A stretch of DNA of 64,000 bases from Streptacidiphilus melanogenes. Lineage in GTDB: Bacteria > Actinomycetota > Actinomycetes > Streptomycetales > Streptomycetaceae. The notes below the pieces were generated by a model, which saw only the letters and a list, made by a program, of their open reading frames with translations, did not search any database and had not been told where the DNA came from. Location: positions 3,673 through 67,672 of the forward strand of contig NZ_BBPP01000035.1 of assembly GCF_000787835.1 (NCBI RefSeq). The letters are read 5' to 3'. The translations under genes were made by a program, and so were the position numbers. Position 1 is the stretch's first letter; each line of letters opens with the position of its first letter. Shown here one piece after another: positions 27,260 to 35,880 of the stretch.

Positions 27260-27591
27260 GCCGGGGCCTGGTCGACCGTGTCGGCGGGGGTTTCGCCGAG
27301 GGCCTGCCGGAGTTCGCGCTGGGCCGCGTCGAGGTGGCGCCGGGCCACGGCCAGGCGGTCGGTGTCCGGCTCGTTGAGGTGCCAGCCGATTTCGTGCAGG
27401 GCTTCGACGACGCCGGCGAGGGCACGCAGCGCCGGACCGTTCGCGGCCATTGTCGTGCGGTCGGTGTTGAGCAGCAGCCAGTTCGACCCGGCGACGAGGT
27501 TGGTGAGGTAGATGCGCCGCCGCAGCGGCTCCTCGTCCTCGGGGGTGTCGTGGTGTTCGATTTCCTTGCTGCGGTGTGCGTCGTCGGTCAT
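27250..27591 (-). CDS. Hypothetical 113-aa protein
   Basis: Contains MTDDAHRSKEIEHHD, RRRIYLTNLVAGSNWLLLNTD, and ALAGVVEALHEIGWHLNEPDTDRLAVARRHLDAAQRELRQALG, a helical C-terminal half. No membrane segment. The 3' end overlaps that of the convergent tetR by ten bases. Similar helical hypotheticals occur in streptomycetes, but I cannot name the family. Confidence 0.7.
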   Translation of the reverse strand: MTDDAHRSKEIEHHDTPEDEEPLRRRIYLTNLVAGSNWLLLNTDRTTMAANGPALRALAGVVEALHEIGWHLNEPDTDRLAVARRHLDAAQRELRQALGETPADTVDQAPAQG

Positions 27592-27680
27592 GACAGCACA
27601 CCCTAGATCGATCCCGCCACCGGGCGGTGATCTTCTGCGTTCGCCCTTTCCGCGCAGGCGATTTGACGCACACTTGGGAC

Positions 27681-27911
27681 ATGGCGCAGACGACTCCGGA
27701 CCCGGGCAAACCGTACGGCGGCCTGTGGACGCCACCTGAGAAGTACCTCGCGCCCGGTTGCAAGGGAGTGGAGCCGGGCGAGTCGCACACCTGCGCGGTC
27801 GGAGTCCGCGTGATCGGCGGCAAGCTGCACGGCTGTGAGCACGAGTGCCACGACGTGGAGGTGGCCCGGCTCAAGGACATCTCCCGCCGCTTCGGGGAGA
27901 TCATCACCTGA
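27681..27911 (+). CDS. Hypothetical 76-aa protein with conserved cysteines
   Basis: Sequence runs YGGLWTPPEKYLAPGCKGVE, SHTCAVGVRVIGGKLHGCEHECHD and VARLKDISRRFGEIIT. Four cysteines and three histidines in the middle third suggest a small metal-binding fold (inference). CACACT lies six bases before the ATG, so a leaderless start is possible. Convergent with the sugar porter gene; the stops are eight bases apart. Confidence 0.6.
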   Translation: MAQTTPDPGKPYGGLWTPPEKYLAPGCKGVEPGESHTCAVGVRVIGGKLHGCEHECHDVEVARLKDISRRFGEIIT

Positions 27912-27918
27912 ACCGGCC

Positions 27919-29253
27919 TCAGCCCATCTCCTCCAGGGCCTTGCCCTTGGTCTCGCGGATGCAGAAGTAGACGAACGGGATCGACAGCAGCGCGAAGCAG
28001 GCGTAGATCACGTACGTCGCCGACAGGTTCCAGTCCGCCATGGTCGGGAAGCTCACCGTGACGAGCCAGTTGGCGAGCCACTGCGCGGACGCGGCCACCG
28101 AGAGGGCCAGTGCGCGGATCTTGTTGGGGAACATCTCGCCCAGCAGGACCCAGACCACCACGCCCCAGGAGAAGGCGAAGCAGAGCACGTAGAGGTGCGC
28201 GGCGACCAGCGCGACCGTCGCCTGTGTGTCGGCCAGGTACGCGGACGTGCCCGTGCCGACGCGGTAGGAGAAGGCCCAGGCGGCCATGCCCAGCGTCACC
28301 GCCATGCCGGCCGAGCCGACCAGCGCGAGCGGGCGGCGTCCGACGCGGTCGACCAGGACCACGGCGATCACCGTGCCCACGATGTTGACCAGTGAGGTGG
28401 ACACCGAGATCAGCAGCGAGTTGCTCGCGTTGATGCCGACCGACTGCCACAGCAGCGACGAGTAGTAGAAGATCACGTTGATGCCGACGAACTGCTGGAA
28501 CACCGAGGCGCCGATGCCGATCCAGACGATCGTCTGGAGCCCGAAGCGGCCGCCCAGCAGGTCCTTCAGCCGTGGTTTGTGCTCGGTCGCCATGACGTGC
28601 TGGATCTCGTTGATCCGGGCGTCGATGTCGACGCCGGGCGCCTCGACGTCGGTCAGCACCTTCTTGGCGCGCGGCAGGTCGCCGGAGGCGATCAGGTAGC
28701 GCGGGGACTCCGGGATGGCGAGCGACAGCAGGCCGTAGATGAGGGCCGGGATAGTCTCCGCGCCGAGCATCCACTGCCATGCCTGGATGCCGGCCAGATG
28801 GTCGTTGGGGTTGCCGCCGGCCGCCTGGTTCAGCGCGTAGTTGACGAGCTGTGAGATGAAGATGCCCAGCACGATCGCCGCCTGCTGGAACGAGGCCAGC
28901 CGCCCGCGCACGGCCGGCGGCGCGACCTCGGCGATGTAGGCGGGGGCGACCACGGACGCGATGCCGATGGCGATGCCGCCGACCACGCGCCAGGCGCCGA
29001 GGGCCACGATGTCCGGCGGGAACATGGTGCCGAGCCCGCTCGCGAAGAACAGGACGGCCGCCAGCTGCATCACCCTGATGCGACCGAGGTGGTCGGCCAG
29101 CCACCCGGCGCTGACGGCGCCGGCCGCCGAGCCGAGCAGCGCTGCCGAGACCACCAGCGAGGTCTCGCCGTTGCCGACGCCGAAGTGGTGTTGGATGCCG
29201 GTCACCGCGCCGTTGATGACGGCGCTGTCGTAGCCGAAGAGGAACCCGCCCAT
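27919..29253 (-). CDS. Sugar porter (MFS) family transporter
   Basis: At least 444 aa with twelve hydrophobic segments. Sugar-porter motifs are GWLADHLGRIRVM after helix 2, PESPRYLIASGD after helix 6, QQFVGINVIFYY in helix 7 and VDRVGRRPL after helix 8. It resembles XylE/GalP H+-symporters. The ATG at 29253 falls within helix 1; in homologues about 25 residues precede it. The frame continues upstream as HLGHVVFIAAAAAMGGFLFGYD with no ATG or GTG, but a CTG at 29334 could start a full-length 471-aa protein. No sugar genes adjoin. Confidence 0.85.
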   Translation of the reverse strand: MGGFLFGYDSAVINGAVTGIQHHFGVGNGETSLVVSAALLGSAAGAVSAGWLADHLGRIRVMQLAAVLFFASGLGTMFPPDIVALGAWRVVGGIAIGIASVVAPAYIAEVAPPAVRGRLASFQQAAIVLGIFISQLVNYALNQAAGGNPNDHLAGIQAWQWMLGAETIPALIYGLLSLAIPESPRYLIASGDLPRAKKVLTDVEAPGVDIDARINEIQHVMATEHKPRLKDLLGGRFGLQTIVWIGIGASVFQQFVGINVIFYYSSLLWQSVGINASNSLLISVSTSLVNIVGTVIAVVLVDRVGRRPLALVGSAGMAVTLGMAAWAFSYRVGTGTSAYLADTQATVALVAAHLYVLCFAFSWGVVVWVLLGEMFPNKIRALALSVAASAQWLANWLVTVSFPTMADWNLSATYVIYACFALLSIPFVYFCIRETKGKALEEMG

Positions 29254-29487
29254 GGCGGCTGCCGCGGCGATGAAGACGACGTGCCCGAGATGGCCTTCGG
29301 CGGCGGCGGTCGAGGTCGGTCGCGTGTTGGACAGTGGGGGGCTCCCGAGGTGCGCGGCGCGGTGATGGTCCGTCTGGGCAGCCTAGGGAGCAGGGATGGA
29401 GATCCGGGGCAGGCGGAGCCCGCCCCGGTACGACAATCACCCGGCCGGCCCAGCCGCTCCCCCCGTGCGGCCGGGCCGGACGGGAGC

Positions 29488-30120
29488 TCAGTCGCGCCCC
29501 TCGCGTTCCAGGCGCGCCGCGACGGCGGCGTCCTGGGGGAGGGCGCGGTCGCGCAGGCCCTCCCGGACGCGGGCGACGAGGGCGTCGTCCTTGTGGTCGT
29601 CGTACTTGGCCTTCGCGCGCACCTCCTCGACGTCCAGGCGCAGGAACCGGATGGAGGAGAGCATCCGGCCGAAGGGCGGCTCGCCGGGCACGATCGGGCC
29701 CGCCGCCGACCGGGGCTGGAAGCGGGCGTACTGACGGCTCATCAGCGCCGCCTTCTCAGCCGGGTCGTCGATCACCGTCCCGGTGCCGAGCAGGTGCACC
29801 GAGGTGTAGTAGCTGGTCGGCACGCCATGGTCGGGGTCGGTCTCGGGGGCGGCCCGCCAGGTCCCGGGGACGAACGCGTAGTCGTCGGTGACGGCGAGGG
29901 TCAGCCGCGGGTCGGCGTCGAGCGCCTCCCAGAAGGGGTTCGGCCGGGCGAGGTGGAGGACGACCTGGTCGCCGCCCTCCTGCGTGTACAGGAAGTGGGT
30001 GGGGACCAGGAGGGGAGGGCCGCCGTCCACGCCGTTCGCGGCCAGGGTGCCGAAGTCGCGGGCCGCCAGCCACGGCCGCCAGGCGGACTCGTCGGCGAGG
30101 TCCCACGGATGGATCAGCAT
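29488..30120 (-). CDS. PaiB-like FMN-binding split-barrel protein
   Basis: A 210-aa protein of the FMN-binding negative regulator/PaiB group. It begins MLIHPWDLADESAWRPWLAARDFGTLAANG, then PTHFLYTQEGGDQVVLHLARPNPFWEALD, the usual HLARANP-type motif of the family, and VPTSYYTSVHLLGTG. PaiB in Bacillus affects protease and sporulation genes, but many members simply bind FMN. GGGAGAG precedes the ATG. Divergent from a MocR regulator 79 bases away, its probable controller. Confidence 0.87.
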   Translation of the reverse strand: MLIHPWDLADESAWRPWLAARDFGTLAANGVDGGPPLLVPTHFLYTQEGGDQVVLHLARPNPFWEALDADPRLTLAVTDDYAFVPGTWRAAPETDPDHGVPTSYYTSVHLLGTGTVIDDPAEKAALMSRQYARFQPRSAAGPIVPGEPPFGRMLSSIRFLRLDVEEVRAKAKYDDHKDDALVARVREGLRDRALPQDAAVAARLEREGRD

Positions 30121-30170
30121 GGCGGCTCTCCCTGGCGGTGCGGAGTGGCTGGGCGGTGAGGAGTGGTGCG

Positions 30171-30199
30171 CGAGTTTGAACTAGTGCATAATTTCCTTT
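30171..30199. promoter_or_regulatory. A/T-rich MocR control region
   Basis: The 79-base gap between the divergent genes contains TTGAACTAG and GTGCATAAT, a clearly A/T-rich island. CATAAT (30187-30192) lies seven bases before the mocR GTG, suggesting a leaderless message. The CTAGTGC and GTGCTAG words recur around 30181 and 30200 and may be MocR half-sites. Confidence 0.4.
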
Positions 30200-31549
30200 G
30201 TGCTAGGAGATTATCGGATCACGGCACGGCGTGCCAATGACATCGCGGCGGAGATCGAGACGCTGGTGGCCGACGGCGCACTCACGCCGGGCGCCGCGCT
30301 GCCGCCGCTGCGCGATCTCGCCGTCGAGCTCGGCGTGAACCCGAACACCGTCGCGGCCGCCTACCGCATGCTGCGCGAACGCGGCGTCATCGAGACGGCG
30401 GGACGTCGTGGCAGTCGCGTGCTGCCGCGTCCCGCGCTCACGCCGCGCGACTACGCGGCCCTGGAGGTCCCCGAGGGCGTGCGCGACCTCGCCGACGGCA
30501 ACCCCGACGCCCGGCTGCTGCCCGATCCCGCGCCCGCCCTCGCCGCCGCGGGTCGCGGCCCGGATCCGGCGGCGGGACGGTACGGCGGGCCGGAGCTCGA
30601 TCCGGGACTGCTCGCCGTCGCGCGCCGGTCCCTCGCGGAAGACGGGGTGCCCGTCGACGCCGTCGGCGTCGCCTCGGGCGCGCTGGACGCGCAGGAGCGG
30701 ATCTTCCAGGCGTGGTTGCGGCCGGGCGACGCGGTGGCGGTGGAGGACCCCGGCTGGGGCAGCCTCTTCGACCTGCTGCCGGCCCTCGGGCTCAGGCTCC
30801 AGCCGATGCCGGTCGACGACGAGGGCCCCACGGTGGACGGCCTGCGCGCGGCGCTGGCGGCCGGCGTCCGCGCGGTCGTGGTCACCGTGCGCGCCCAGAA
30901 CCCGACCGGGGCGGTGGTCGGCGCGGAGCGGGCGTCGCAGTTGCGAGCGGTGCTCGCGGAACACCCGGACGTGCTGCTGGTCGAGGACGACCACGGGCAC
31001 GGGATCGTCGACCAGCCGTACCCCGCGCTGTGCGTCGAGCCGGGGCGCGAGGGGTCCGTCGTGCGGCACTGGGCCGTGGTGCGGTCGGTCGCGAAGTCCC
31101 TCGGCCCGGACCTGCGGGTCGCCGTCTTCGCCGGGGACCGGGAGACGGTCGACCGCGTCCGCGGACGCCAGCGGCTCGGTGCGGGCTGGGTCAGTCACCT
31201 GCTCCAGCGCACCGCCGCCGCGCTGTGGGAGGCGTTCGACCCGGCCCCGACCGCCGCCTCCTACCGTGCCCGGCGTGAGGCTCTGCTCTCGGGCCTGGCC
31301 CGCCACGGCATCGCTGCGCACGGCCGCAGCGGACTCTACGTCTGGATCCCCGTCGCGGACGAGACGTCGGCGGTCGCCGGTCTGCTGCAGCGCGGGTGGG
31401 CCGTGTCTCCGGGGGCGCGGTATCGCCTGCAGACCGGCCCCGGCCTGCGACTCACCGTCTCCGGGCTGGATCTGGAGGACTGCCCGCGCCTGGTGGACGA
31501 CGTCGCCGCGGTGCTCCGGCGCCGGTCGGCGACGGCGCGCGGAGCCTAA
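30200..31549 (+). CDS. MocR/GntR-family regulator with aminotransferase domain
   Basis: A 449-aa protein. The N-terminal GntR winged helix is at about residues 10-75 (IAAEIETLVADGALTPGAALPPLRDLAVELGVNPNTVAAAYRMLRERGVIE). Residues 100-445 form a fold-type I aminotransferase-like domain: VEDPGWG, RAQNPTGAVV, VLLVEDDHGHGIV and the PLP lysine in VRSVAKSLGPDLRV. Members such as PdxR sense PLP. The divergent PaiB-like FMN protein is the probable target, suggesting a B6- or flavin-related role (inference). Confidence 0.9.
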   Translation: MLGDYRITARRANDIAAEIETLVADGALTPGAALPPLRDLAVELGVNPNTVAAAYRMLRERGVIETAGRRGSRVLPRPALTPRDYAALEVPEGVRDLADGNPDARLLPDPAPALAAAGRGPDPAAGRYGGPELDPGLLAVARRSLAEDGVPVDAVGVASGALDAQERIFQAWLRPGDAVAVEDPGWGSLFDLLPALGLRLQPMPVDDEGPTVDGLRAALAAGVRAVVVTVRAQNPTGAVVGAERASQLRAVLAEHPDVLLVEDDHGHGIVDQPYPALCVEPGREGSVVRHWAVVRSVAKSLGPDLRVAVFAGDRETVDRVRGRQRLGAGWVSHLLQRTAAALWEAFDPAPTAASYRARREALLSGLARHGIAAHGRSGLYVWIPVADETSAVAGLLQRGWAVSPGARYRLQTGPGLRLTVSGLDLEDCPRLVDDVAAVLRRRSATARGA

Positions 31550-31560
31550 GCCCCCAGCGA

Positions 31561-31580
31561 CCCCGCCGGGTGGGGCGGGG
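31561..31580. terminator. Terminator after mocR
   Basis: CCCCGCC / GGCGGGG, seven-base stem with six-base loop, ten bases after the mocR stop and before the paa promoter. Confidence 0.6.
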
Positions 31581-31589
31581 CTTCGGCTC

Positions 31590-31619
31590 TTGTGTACCCG
31601 ACCGACCGTTCGGTAGCCT
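31590..31619 (+). promoter_or_regulatory. paa operon promoter with PaaR-type operator
   Basis: TTGTGT (31590-31595), 18-base spacer, TAGCCT (31614-31619). The spacer contains ACCGACCGTTCGGT (31601-31614), an exact match to the ACCGNNCGNNCGGT core of the operator reported for the TetR-type repressor PaaR of Corynebacterium glutamicum. A repressor bound there would block RNA polymerase; phenylacetyl-CoA is the known inducer in that system. No paaR gene is visible nearby. Confidence 0.72.
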
Positions 31620-31651
31620 GAAGGCACCACGGACCCGGAGGGGTGGCTGCC

Positions 31652-32644
31652 ATGACCGTTACCGACGGCGCGGGCGGGTCGGACAGCGCGACCGCACTGC
31701 CCGAGCTCTCCGCGCATTTCGACGCGACGATCGCGCACGACCAGCGCATCGAGCCGCGCGACTGGATGCCCGAGGGCTACCGCGCCACGCTGGTGCGGCA
31801 GATCGCCCAGCACGCGCACTCCGAGATCATCGGCATGCAGCCGGAGGGGGAGTGGATCACCAAAGCCCCCTCCCTGCGCCGTAAGGCGATCCTCTTCGCC
31901 AAGGTGCAGGACGAGGCCGGCCACGGTCTCTACCTCTACTCCGCCGCCGAGACCCTCGGCATCGACCGAACCGAGCTGACCGAGCGGCTGCTCGCCGGGC
32001 GGCAGAAGTACTCCTCGATCTTCAACTACCCGACCCTGAGCTTCGCCGACGTCGGCGTCATCGGGTGGTTCGTCGACGGCGCCGCCATCTGCAACCAGGT
32101 GCCGCTGTGCCGCTCCAGCTTCGGGCCCTACGCCCGCGCGATGGTGCGGATCTGCAAGGAGGAGTCCTTCCACCAGCGCCAGGGCTACGAGCTGCTGCTG
32201 ACGATGATGCGCGGCACCGAGGCCCAGCGTGCCCAGGTGCAGGACGCCGTGGACCGCTGGTGGTGGCCGTCGCTGATGATGTTCGGCCCGCCGGACGACG
32301 ACTCGCCCAACAGCGCGCAGTCCATGGCCTGGAAGATCAAGCGCCACAGCAACGACGAACTGCGGCAGCGCTTCGTCGACATGACCGTCCCTCAGGCCGA
32401 GCGTCTGGGCGTCACGCTGCCCGACCCGGAGCTGCGCTGGAACGAGGAGCGCGGCCGCCACGACTTCGGCACCCCTGACTTCGCCGAGCTGATGCGGGTC
32501 ATCAAGGGCGACGGTCCGTGCAACGCGCAGCGGATGGAGCGGCGCACCAAGGCCCACGAGGACGGCGCCTGGGTCCGCGAGGCCGCCGCGGCACACGCGG
32601 CCAAGAACCACGCACGTCCTGAAAAGGAAGGAACGGCGGCATGA
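31652..32644 (+). CDS. paaA: 1,2-phenylacetyl-CoA epoxidase, catalytic subunit A
   Basis: A 330-aa diiron protein, the catalytic subunit of the epoxidase that attacks the ring of phenylacetyl-CoA. The helix [29 protein letters not shown] holds the ExxH ligand set (E..GH), and [19 protein letters not shown] holds the second. The ATG at 31652 follows GGAGGGG by eight bases; a GTG at 31643 is too close to that site. First gene of a tight paaABCDE operon; ATGA overlap with paaB. Confidence 0.96.
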   Translation: MTVTDGAGGSDSATALPELSAHFDATIAHDQRIEPRDWMPEGYRATLVRQIAQHAHSEIIGMQPEGEWITKAPSLRRKAILFAKVQDEAGHGLYLYSAAETLGIDRTELTERLLAGRQKYSSIFNYPTLSFADVGVIGWFVDGAAICNQVPLCRSSFGPYARAMVRICKEESFHQRQGYELLLTMMRGTEAQRAQVQDAVDRWWWPSLMMFGPPDDDSPNSAQSMAWKIKRHSNDELRQRFVDMTVPQAERLGVTLPDPELRWNEERGRHDFGTPDFAELMRVIKGDGPCNAQRMERRTKAHEDGAWVREAAAAHAAKNHARPEKEGTAA

Positions 32645-32946
32645 GCACCGAAGCGCCGCGCGGCAGCGCGGGTTGGCCCCTGTACGAGGTGTTCGTGCGC
32701 GGCAAGCGCGGCCTCAACCACGTGCACGTCGGCTCGCTGCACGCGGCCGACGAGCGGATGGCCCTGACCAACGCCCGCGACCTGTACACCCGCCGCAACG
32801 AGGGCGTCAGCATCTGGGTGGTCCGCTCCGACGCGATCACCGCCTCCACGCCGGACGAGAAGGACCCGTTCTTCTCCCCGAGCGGCGACAAGGTCTATCG
32901 CCACCCGACCTTCTACGCCATCCCCGACGACGTCCCGCACATCTAG
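32641..32946 (+). CDS. paaB: Phenylacetyl-CoA epoxidase subunit B
   Basis: A 101-aa protein with the PaaB signature [50 protein letters not shown]. It bridges the A-C subcomplexes. The ATG overlaps the paaA stop. Confidence 0.96.
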   Translation: MSTEAPRGSAGWPLYEVFVRGKRGLNHVHVGSLHAADERMALTNARDLYTRRNEGVSIWVVRSDAITASTPDEKDPFFSPSGDKVYRHPTFYAIPDDVPHI

Positions 32947-32963
32947 TAGGAGCCGGAACTTCC

Positions 32964-33803
32964 ATGAGCAGCGACGACGACCACGTCTACCTCTCGCTCG
33001 CCGAGGGGCACGGCGACGACGCGCGTTGGGCCTTCGGGACCGGCTTCGAGGACCCGCTGCACGGCGTCGACACGACCCTGCCCGAGGACGTCGAGGCCGG
33101 GGCGCACGCCGCGTTCTGCCTCGCGCTCGCCGACGACGCGCTCGTCGCGGCCCAGCGACTGGCCCAGTGGATCACGCTGGCACCGGAGTTGGAGGAGGAG
33201 GTGGCGCTCGCCAACATCGGCCTCGACCTGCTCGGCCAGGCCCGCCTGCTCTACGCCCGCGCCGGGCAGGCGGAGGGCGCCGGCCGCGACGAGGACGCGC
33301 TCGCCTACTTCCGCGACCCGGCGGAGTTCCGCAACGTCATCCTCGCCGAGCTCCCCAACGGCGACTTCGCGCACAGCATGGTCAAGCTGCTGCTGCTGTC
33401 CAGCTGGCGGCTCGCGCAGCTGACCCGGCTGGCCGAGCACCCCGACCCGGTCCTCGCCGCCGTCGCCCGCAAGGGCGTCAGCGAGCTGACCTACCACCGC
33501 GACCACGCCGCGCAGTGGGCGATCCGCCTCGGTGACGGCACCGAGGAGTCGGCCCGCCGGATGCGCGAGGCGCTCGCCGAGCTGTGGCCCTACCGGGCCG
33601 AGCTGTACGCGGCGGCCCCGGAGACGCGCGACGAGGTCGAGGCCGTGCTCGCCCAGGTGCTGGACGCCGCCCGGCTGGAGGCTCCCGCCGAGACGCCCGT
33701 CTCGATGGGACGCGGCCGCGACGGCCAGCACACCGAGCACCTCGCCGAGCTGCTCGCGGAGCTGCAGAGCGTCGCCCGCGCGGACCCGGAGGCGACGTGG
33801 TGA
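32964..33803 (+). CDS. paaC: Phenylacetyl-CoA epoxidase subunit C
   Basis: A 279-aa structural subunit that pairs with PaaA. APELEEEVALANIGLDLLGQARLLY, YFRDPAEFRNVILAELPNGDFAHSMVKL and KGVSELTYHRDHAAQWAIRLGDGT are conserved in PaaC. GTAGGAGCC lies upstream of the ATG. Its TGA is part of the GTGA that starts paaD. Confidence 0.96.
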   Translation: MSSDDDHVYLSLAEGHGDDARWAFGTGFEDPLHGVDTTLPEDVEAGAHAAFCLALADDALVAAQRLAQWITLAPELEEEVALANIGLDLLGQARLLYARAGQAEGAGRDEDALAYFRDPAEFRNVILAELPNGDFAHSMVKLLLLSSWRLAQLTRLAEHPDPVLAAVARKGVSELTYHRDHAAQWAIRLGDGTEESARRMREALAELWPYRAELYAAAPETRDEVEAVLAQVLDAARLEAPAETPVSMGRGRDGQHTEHLAELLAELQSVARADPEATW

Positions 33804-34330
33804 GCGCCGTGACCGCCCTCGACCCGCGGCTGGGCGCGGCGCGCGCTGCGGCGGCGGCCGTGCGCGACCCCGAGCTGCCCATGCTGACCCTCGCCGACCT
33901 CGGCGTGCTGCGCGAGGTTCGGGTGGGCGAGGACGGCGTCACGGCGGTGCTCACCCCCACCTACACCGGCTGCCCGGCCCTGGCCGAGATGCGCGCCGAC
34001 GTCGCCGCGGCGCTGCGCGAGGCGGGCTTCGGCGAGGGGCAGGTGCACGTCGAGACGCAGCTGAGCCCCGCCTGGAGCACGGACGACATCACCGCCGAGG
34101 GCCGTCGCAGGCTCGTCGAGGCCGGTATCGCCCCGCCCGGCGCCGCGCCGAAGCGCGCCGCGGGCCCCGTCCCGCTGACGCTCGGCCCGACCAGGTCCGC
34201 CGTCGTCCACTGCCCGCACTGCGGCTCCGCCGACACCGAGGAGACGAGCCGCTTCGGCGCCACCGCCTGCAAGGCGCTGCGCCGCTGTCGTGCCTGCCGC
34301 GAACCCTTCGAGCAGGTCAAGGAGATCTAG
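33800..34330 (+). CDS. paaD: Phenylacetate degradation protein D (DUF59)
   Basis: A 176-aa MIP18/DUF59-type protein: VRDPELPMLTLADLGVLREVRV and LTPTYTGCPALAEMRADV. The C-terminal 50 residues hold a zinc-ribbon-like motif with CPHCG and later C-x2-C (CRAC). Thought to assist Fe-S or diiron assembly of the epoxidase. GTG at 33800 overlaps the paaC stop. Confidence 0.94.
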   Translation: MSAVTALDPRLGAARAAAAAVRDPELPMLTLADLGVLREVRVGEDGVTAVLTPTYTGCPALAEMRADVAAALREAGFGEGQVHVETQLSPAWSTDDITAEGRRRLVEAGIAPPGAAPKRAAGPVPLTLGPTRSAVVHCPHCGSADTEETSRFGATACKALRRCRACREPFEQVKEI

Positions 34331-35397
34331 TGCTGCGCACCAGCTTCCATCCGCTGACGGTGGCCTCCGTCGAGCCGCTGTGCGACGACGCCGCGGCGAT
34401 CACCTTCGCCGTCCCGGACGAGCTCGCGGAGCGCTACGCCTTCCGGGCCGGCCAGTCCCTCACGCTGCGCCGTCTGGTCGACGGCCGCGACGAGCGCCGC
34501 TCGTACTCGCTGTGCGCGCCCGAGGGCGGCCCGCTGCGGATCGGCGTCCGTGAGGTCCCCGACGGCCTCTTCTCCTCCTGGCTGGTCCGCGACCTGCGGC
34601 CCGGCGACGTCGTGGAGACCCTCCCGCCGCTCGGCACCTTCGTCCCCGACCTCTCCGCCCCCGCGCACCACGCGCTGATCGGCGCGGGCTCGGGCATCAC
34701 GCCGCTGCTGTCCATCGCGGCGACGGCCCTGGCCGACCCCAAGGCGCGGGTGACCCTGCTGTACGGCAACCGCCGCAGCGACTCCGTCATGTTCGTCGAC
34801 GAGCTGGCGGACCTGAAGGACCGTTACCCCGACCGCTTCCACCTCGTCCACGTGCTCTCCCGCGAGCCGCGCGAGAGCGAGCTGCTGAGCTGCCGCCTGG
34901 ATGCGGAGCATCTGCGCGCGGTGCTGAGCGGGCTGGTCGACGTGCCCGGCGTGGACCACTGGTGGCTCTGCGGCCCGCTGGGCATGACGGAGGACGCGCG
35001 CTCGGTGCTGACCTCGTTCGGGGTCCCCGCGGAGCGGGTGCACCGCGAGCTCTTCTACGCCGAGGACGAGGAGCCGCCGACGCCCGTGACGCACGCGGAC
35101 GCGTCCGTCGACGGCCCCAGCGCGGAGGTCGAGCTGACGCTCGACGGCCGCGTCACCACCCTCACCATGCCGCTGAGCGGCACCACCGTCCTCGACGCGG
35201 CGCAGCGCGCCCGCCCGGACCTCCCCTTCGCCTGCAAGGGCGGCGTCTGCGGCACCTGCCGCGCCCTCGTCTGCGACGGCGAGGTCCGCATGCGCCGCAA
35301 CTTCGCCCTCGAGGACTCGGAACTCTCCGCCGGCTACGTCCTCACCTGCCAGTCGGAACCGGTCACGGAACGAGTCGCCCTCGACTTCGACTCGTAG
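34330..35397 (+). CDS. paaE: Phenylacetyl-CoA epoxidase reductase subunit E
   Basis: A 355-aa ferredoxin-NADP reductase type protein that supplies electrons to PaaA. FAD-binding RSYSL is near residue 57, NAD(P)-binding GAGSGITPLLSIA near 118, and the C-terminal plant-type 2Fe-2S domain has CKGGVCGTCRALVC plus a later Cys in YVLTCQSEP. GTG overlaps the last base of the paaD stop; AAGGAG upstream. Last gene of the cluster here; paaK and ring-cleavage genes are not in the window. Confidence 0.96.
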   Translation: MLRTSFHPLTVASVEPLCDDAAAITFAVPDELAERYAFRAGQSLTLRRLVDGRDERRSYSLCAPEGGPLRIGVREVPDGLFSSWLVRDLRPGDVVETLPPLGTFVPDLSAPAHHALIGAGSGITPLLSIAATALADPKARVTLLYGNRRSDSVMFVDELADLKDRYPDRFHLVHVLSREPRESELLSCRLDAEHLRAVLSGLVDVPGVDHWWLCGPLGMTEDARSVLTSFGVPAERVHRELFYAEDEEPPTPVTHADASVDGPSAEVELTLDGRVTTLTMPLSGTTVLDAAQRARPDLPFACKGGVCGTCRALVCDGEVRMRRNFALEDSELSAGYVLTCQSEPVTERVALDFDS

Positions 35398-35411
35398 AGC
35401 ACCCGCAGGCC

Positions 35412-35565
35412 GTTGCACGACTCAGGGGCGCGGGGAACGGCGCGAAAATCCCCGGCCTTCGGCCGGGAGGTACCCCCGTCCGGTGAGCGGATGGTCCTCA
35501 ATGAGCAGGGCCATCCGCACGCCGGTGGGTTCTCGCGCAGTTCCCCGCGCCCCTGGTGGTGCAAC
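35412..35565. repeat. Dispersed GGGGCGCGGGGAAC-type inverted repeat, copy 2
   Basis: Arms GGGGCGCGGGGAACGGCGCG (35425-35444) and CGCGCAGTTCCCCGCGCCCC (35534-35553), with outer flanking GTTGCAC / GTGCAAC at 35412-35418 and 35559-35565. Inside are a CCCGGCC-TTC-GGCCGGG hairpin (35451-35467) and an ATGGTCCT / AGGGCCAT stem (about 35491-35514). Same family as the copy at 12731-12862. It separates paaE from the convergent DUF5302 gene. Confidence 0.82.
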
Positions 35566-35593
35566 TGGCTGGGGGAGCGGACCGCCTGGCTTG

Positions 35594-35818
35594 TCAGCCG
35601 CTCTTGCGGCGGAAGCTGCGTTGGCCGCCGGACTTGCCGTGGGTGCCGTGGATCTTGGACGGGTCCGTCCCTCTGCCGGAGGCGCCTTCGGACTGGGGAC
35701 CGCGGCGGCGGGCCAGCGCCTCGCGGAACTTGCGCTTGAGGTCGTCCTCGGGGCCGCTGTGTTCGGCGTCGGCCGGCTGGCCGGGCTCGCCTTCGGGGGA
35801 CGCGGCTTGGTCCGCCAT
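35594..35818 (-). CDS. DUF5302 family small protein
   Basis: A 74-aa hydrophilic protein: acidic N-terminus MADQAASPEGEPGQ, then DDLKRKFREALARRRG, and the basic C-terminus SKIHGTHGKSGGQRSFRRKSG. This is the DUF5302 pattern common in streptomycetes. Probably nucleic-acid or ribosome associated by charge, but no function is known. Confidence 0.85.
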   Translation of the reverse strand: MADQAASPEGEPGQPADAEHSGPEDDLKRKFREALARRRGPQSEGASGRGTDPSKIHGTHGKSGGQRSFRRKSG

Positions 35819-35880
35819 GAGTGCCTCCATCGGGTGTGAGGTGCGATGACAGTGTGTCATGGCACGGGCCGCCCCCGCGA

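Noticed and set aside
25175-29440. Very long minus-strand open frame spanning several genes
   Set aside because: Crosses the tetR region and the promoters on both strands; it is in a different frame from the saccharopine dehydrogenase and sugar porter genes.
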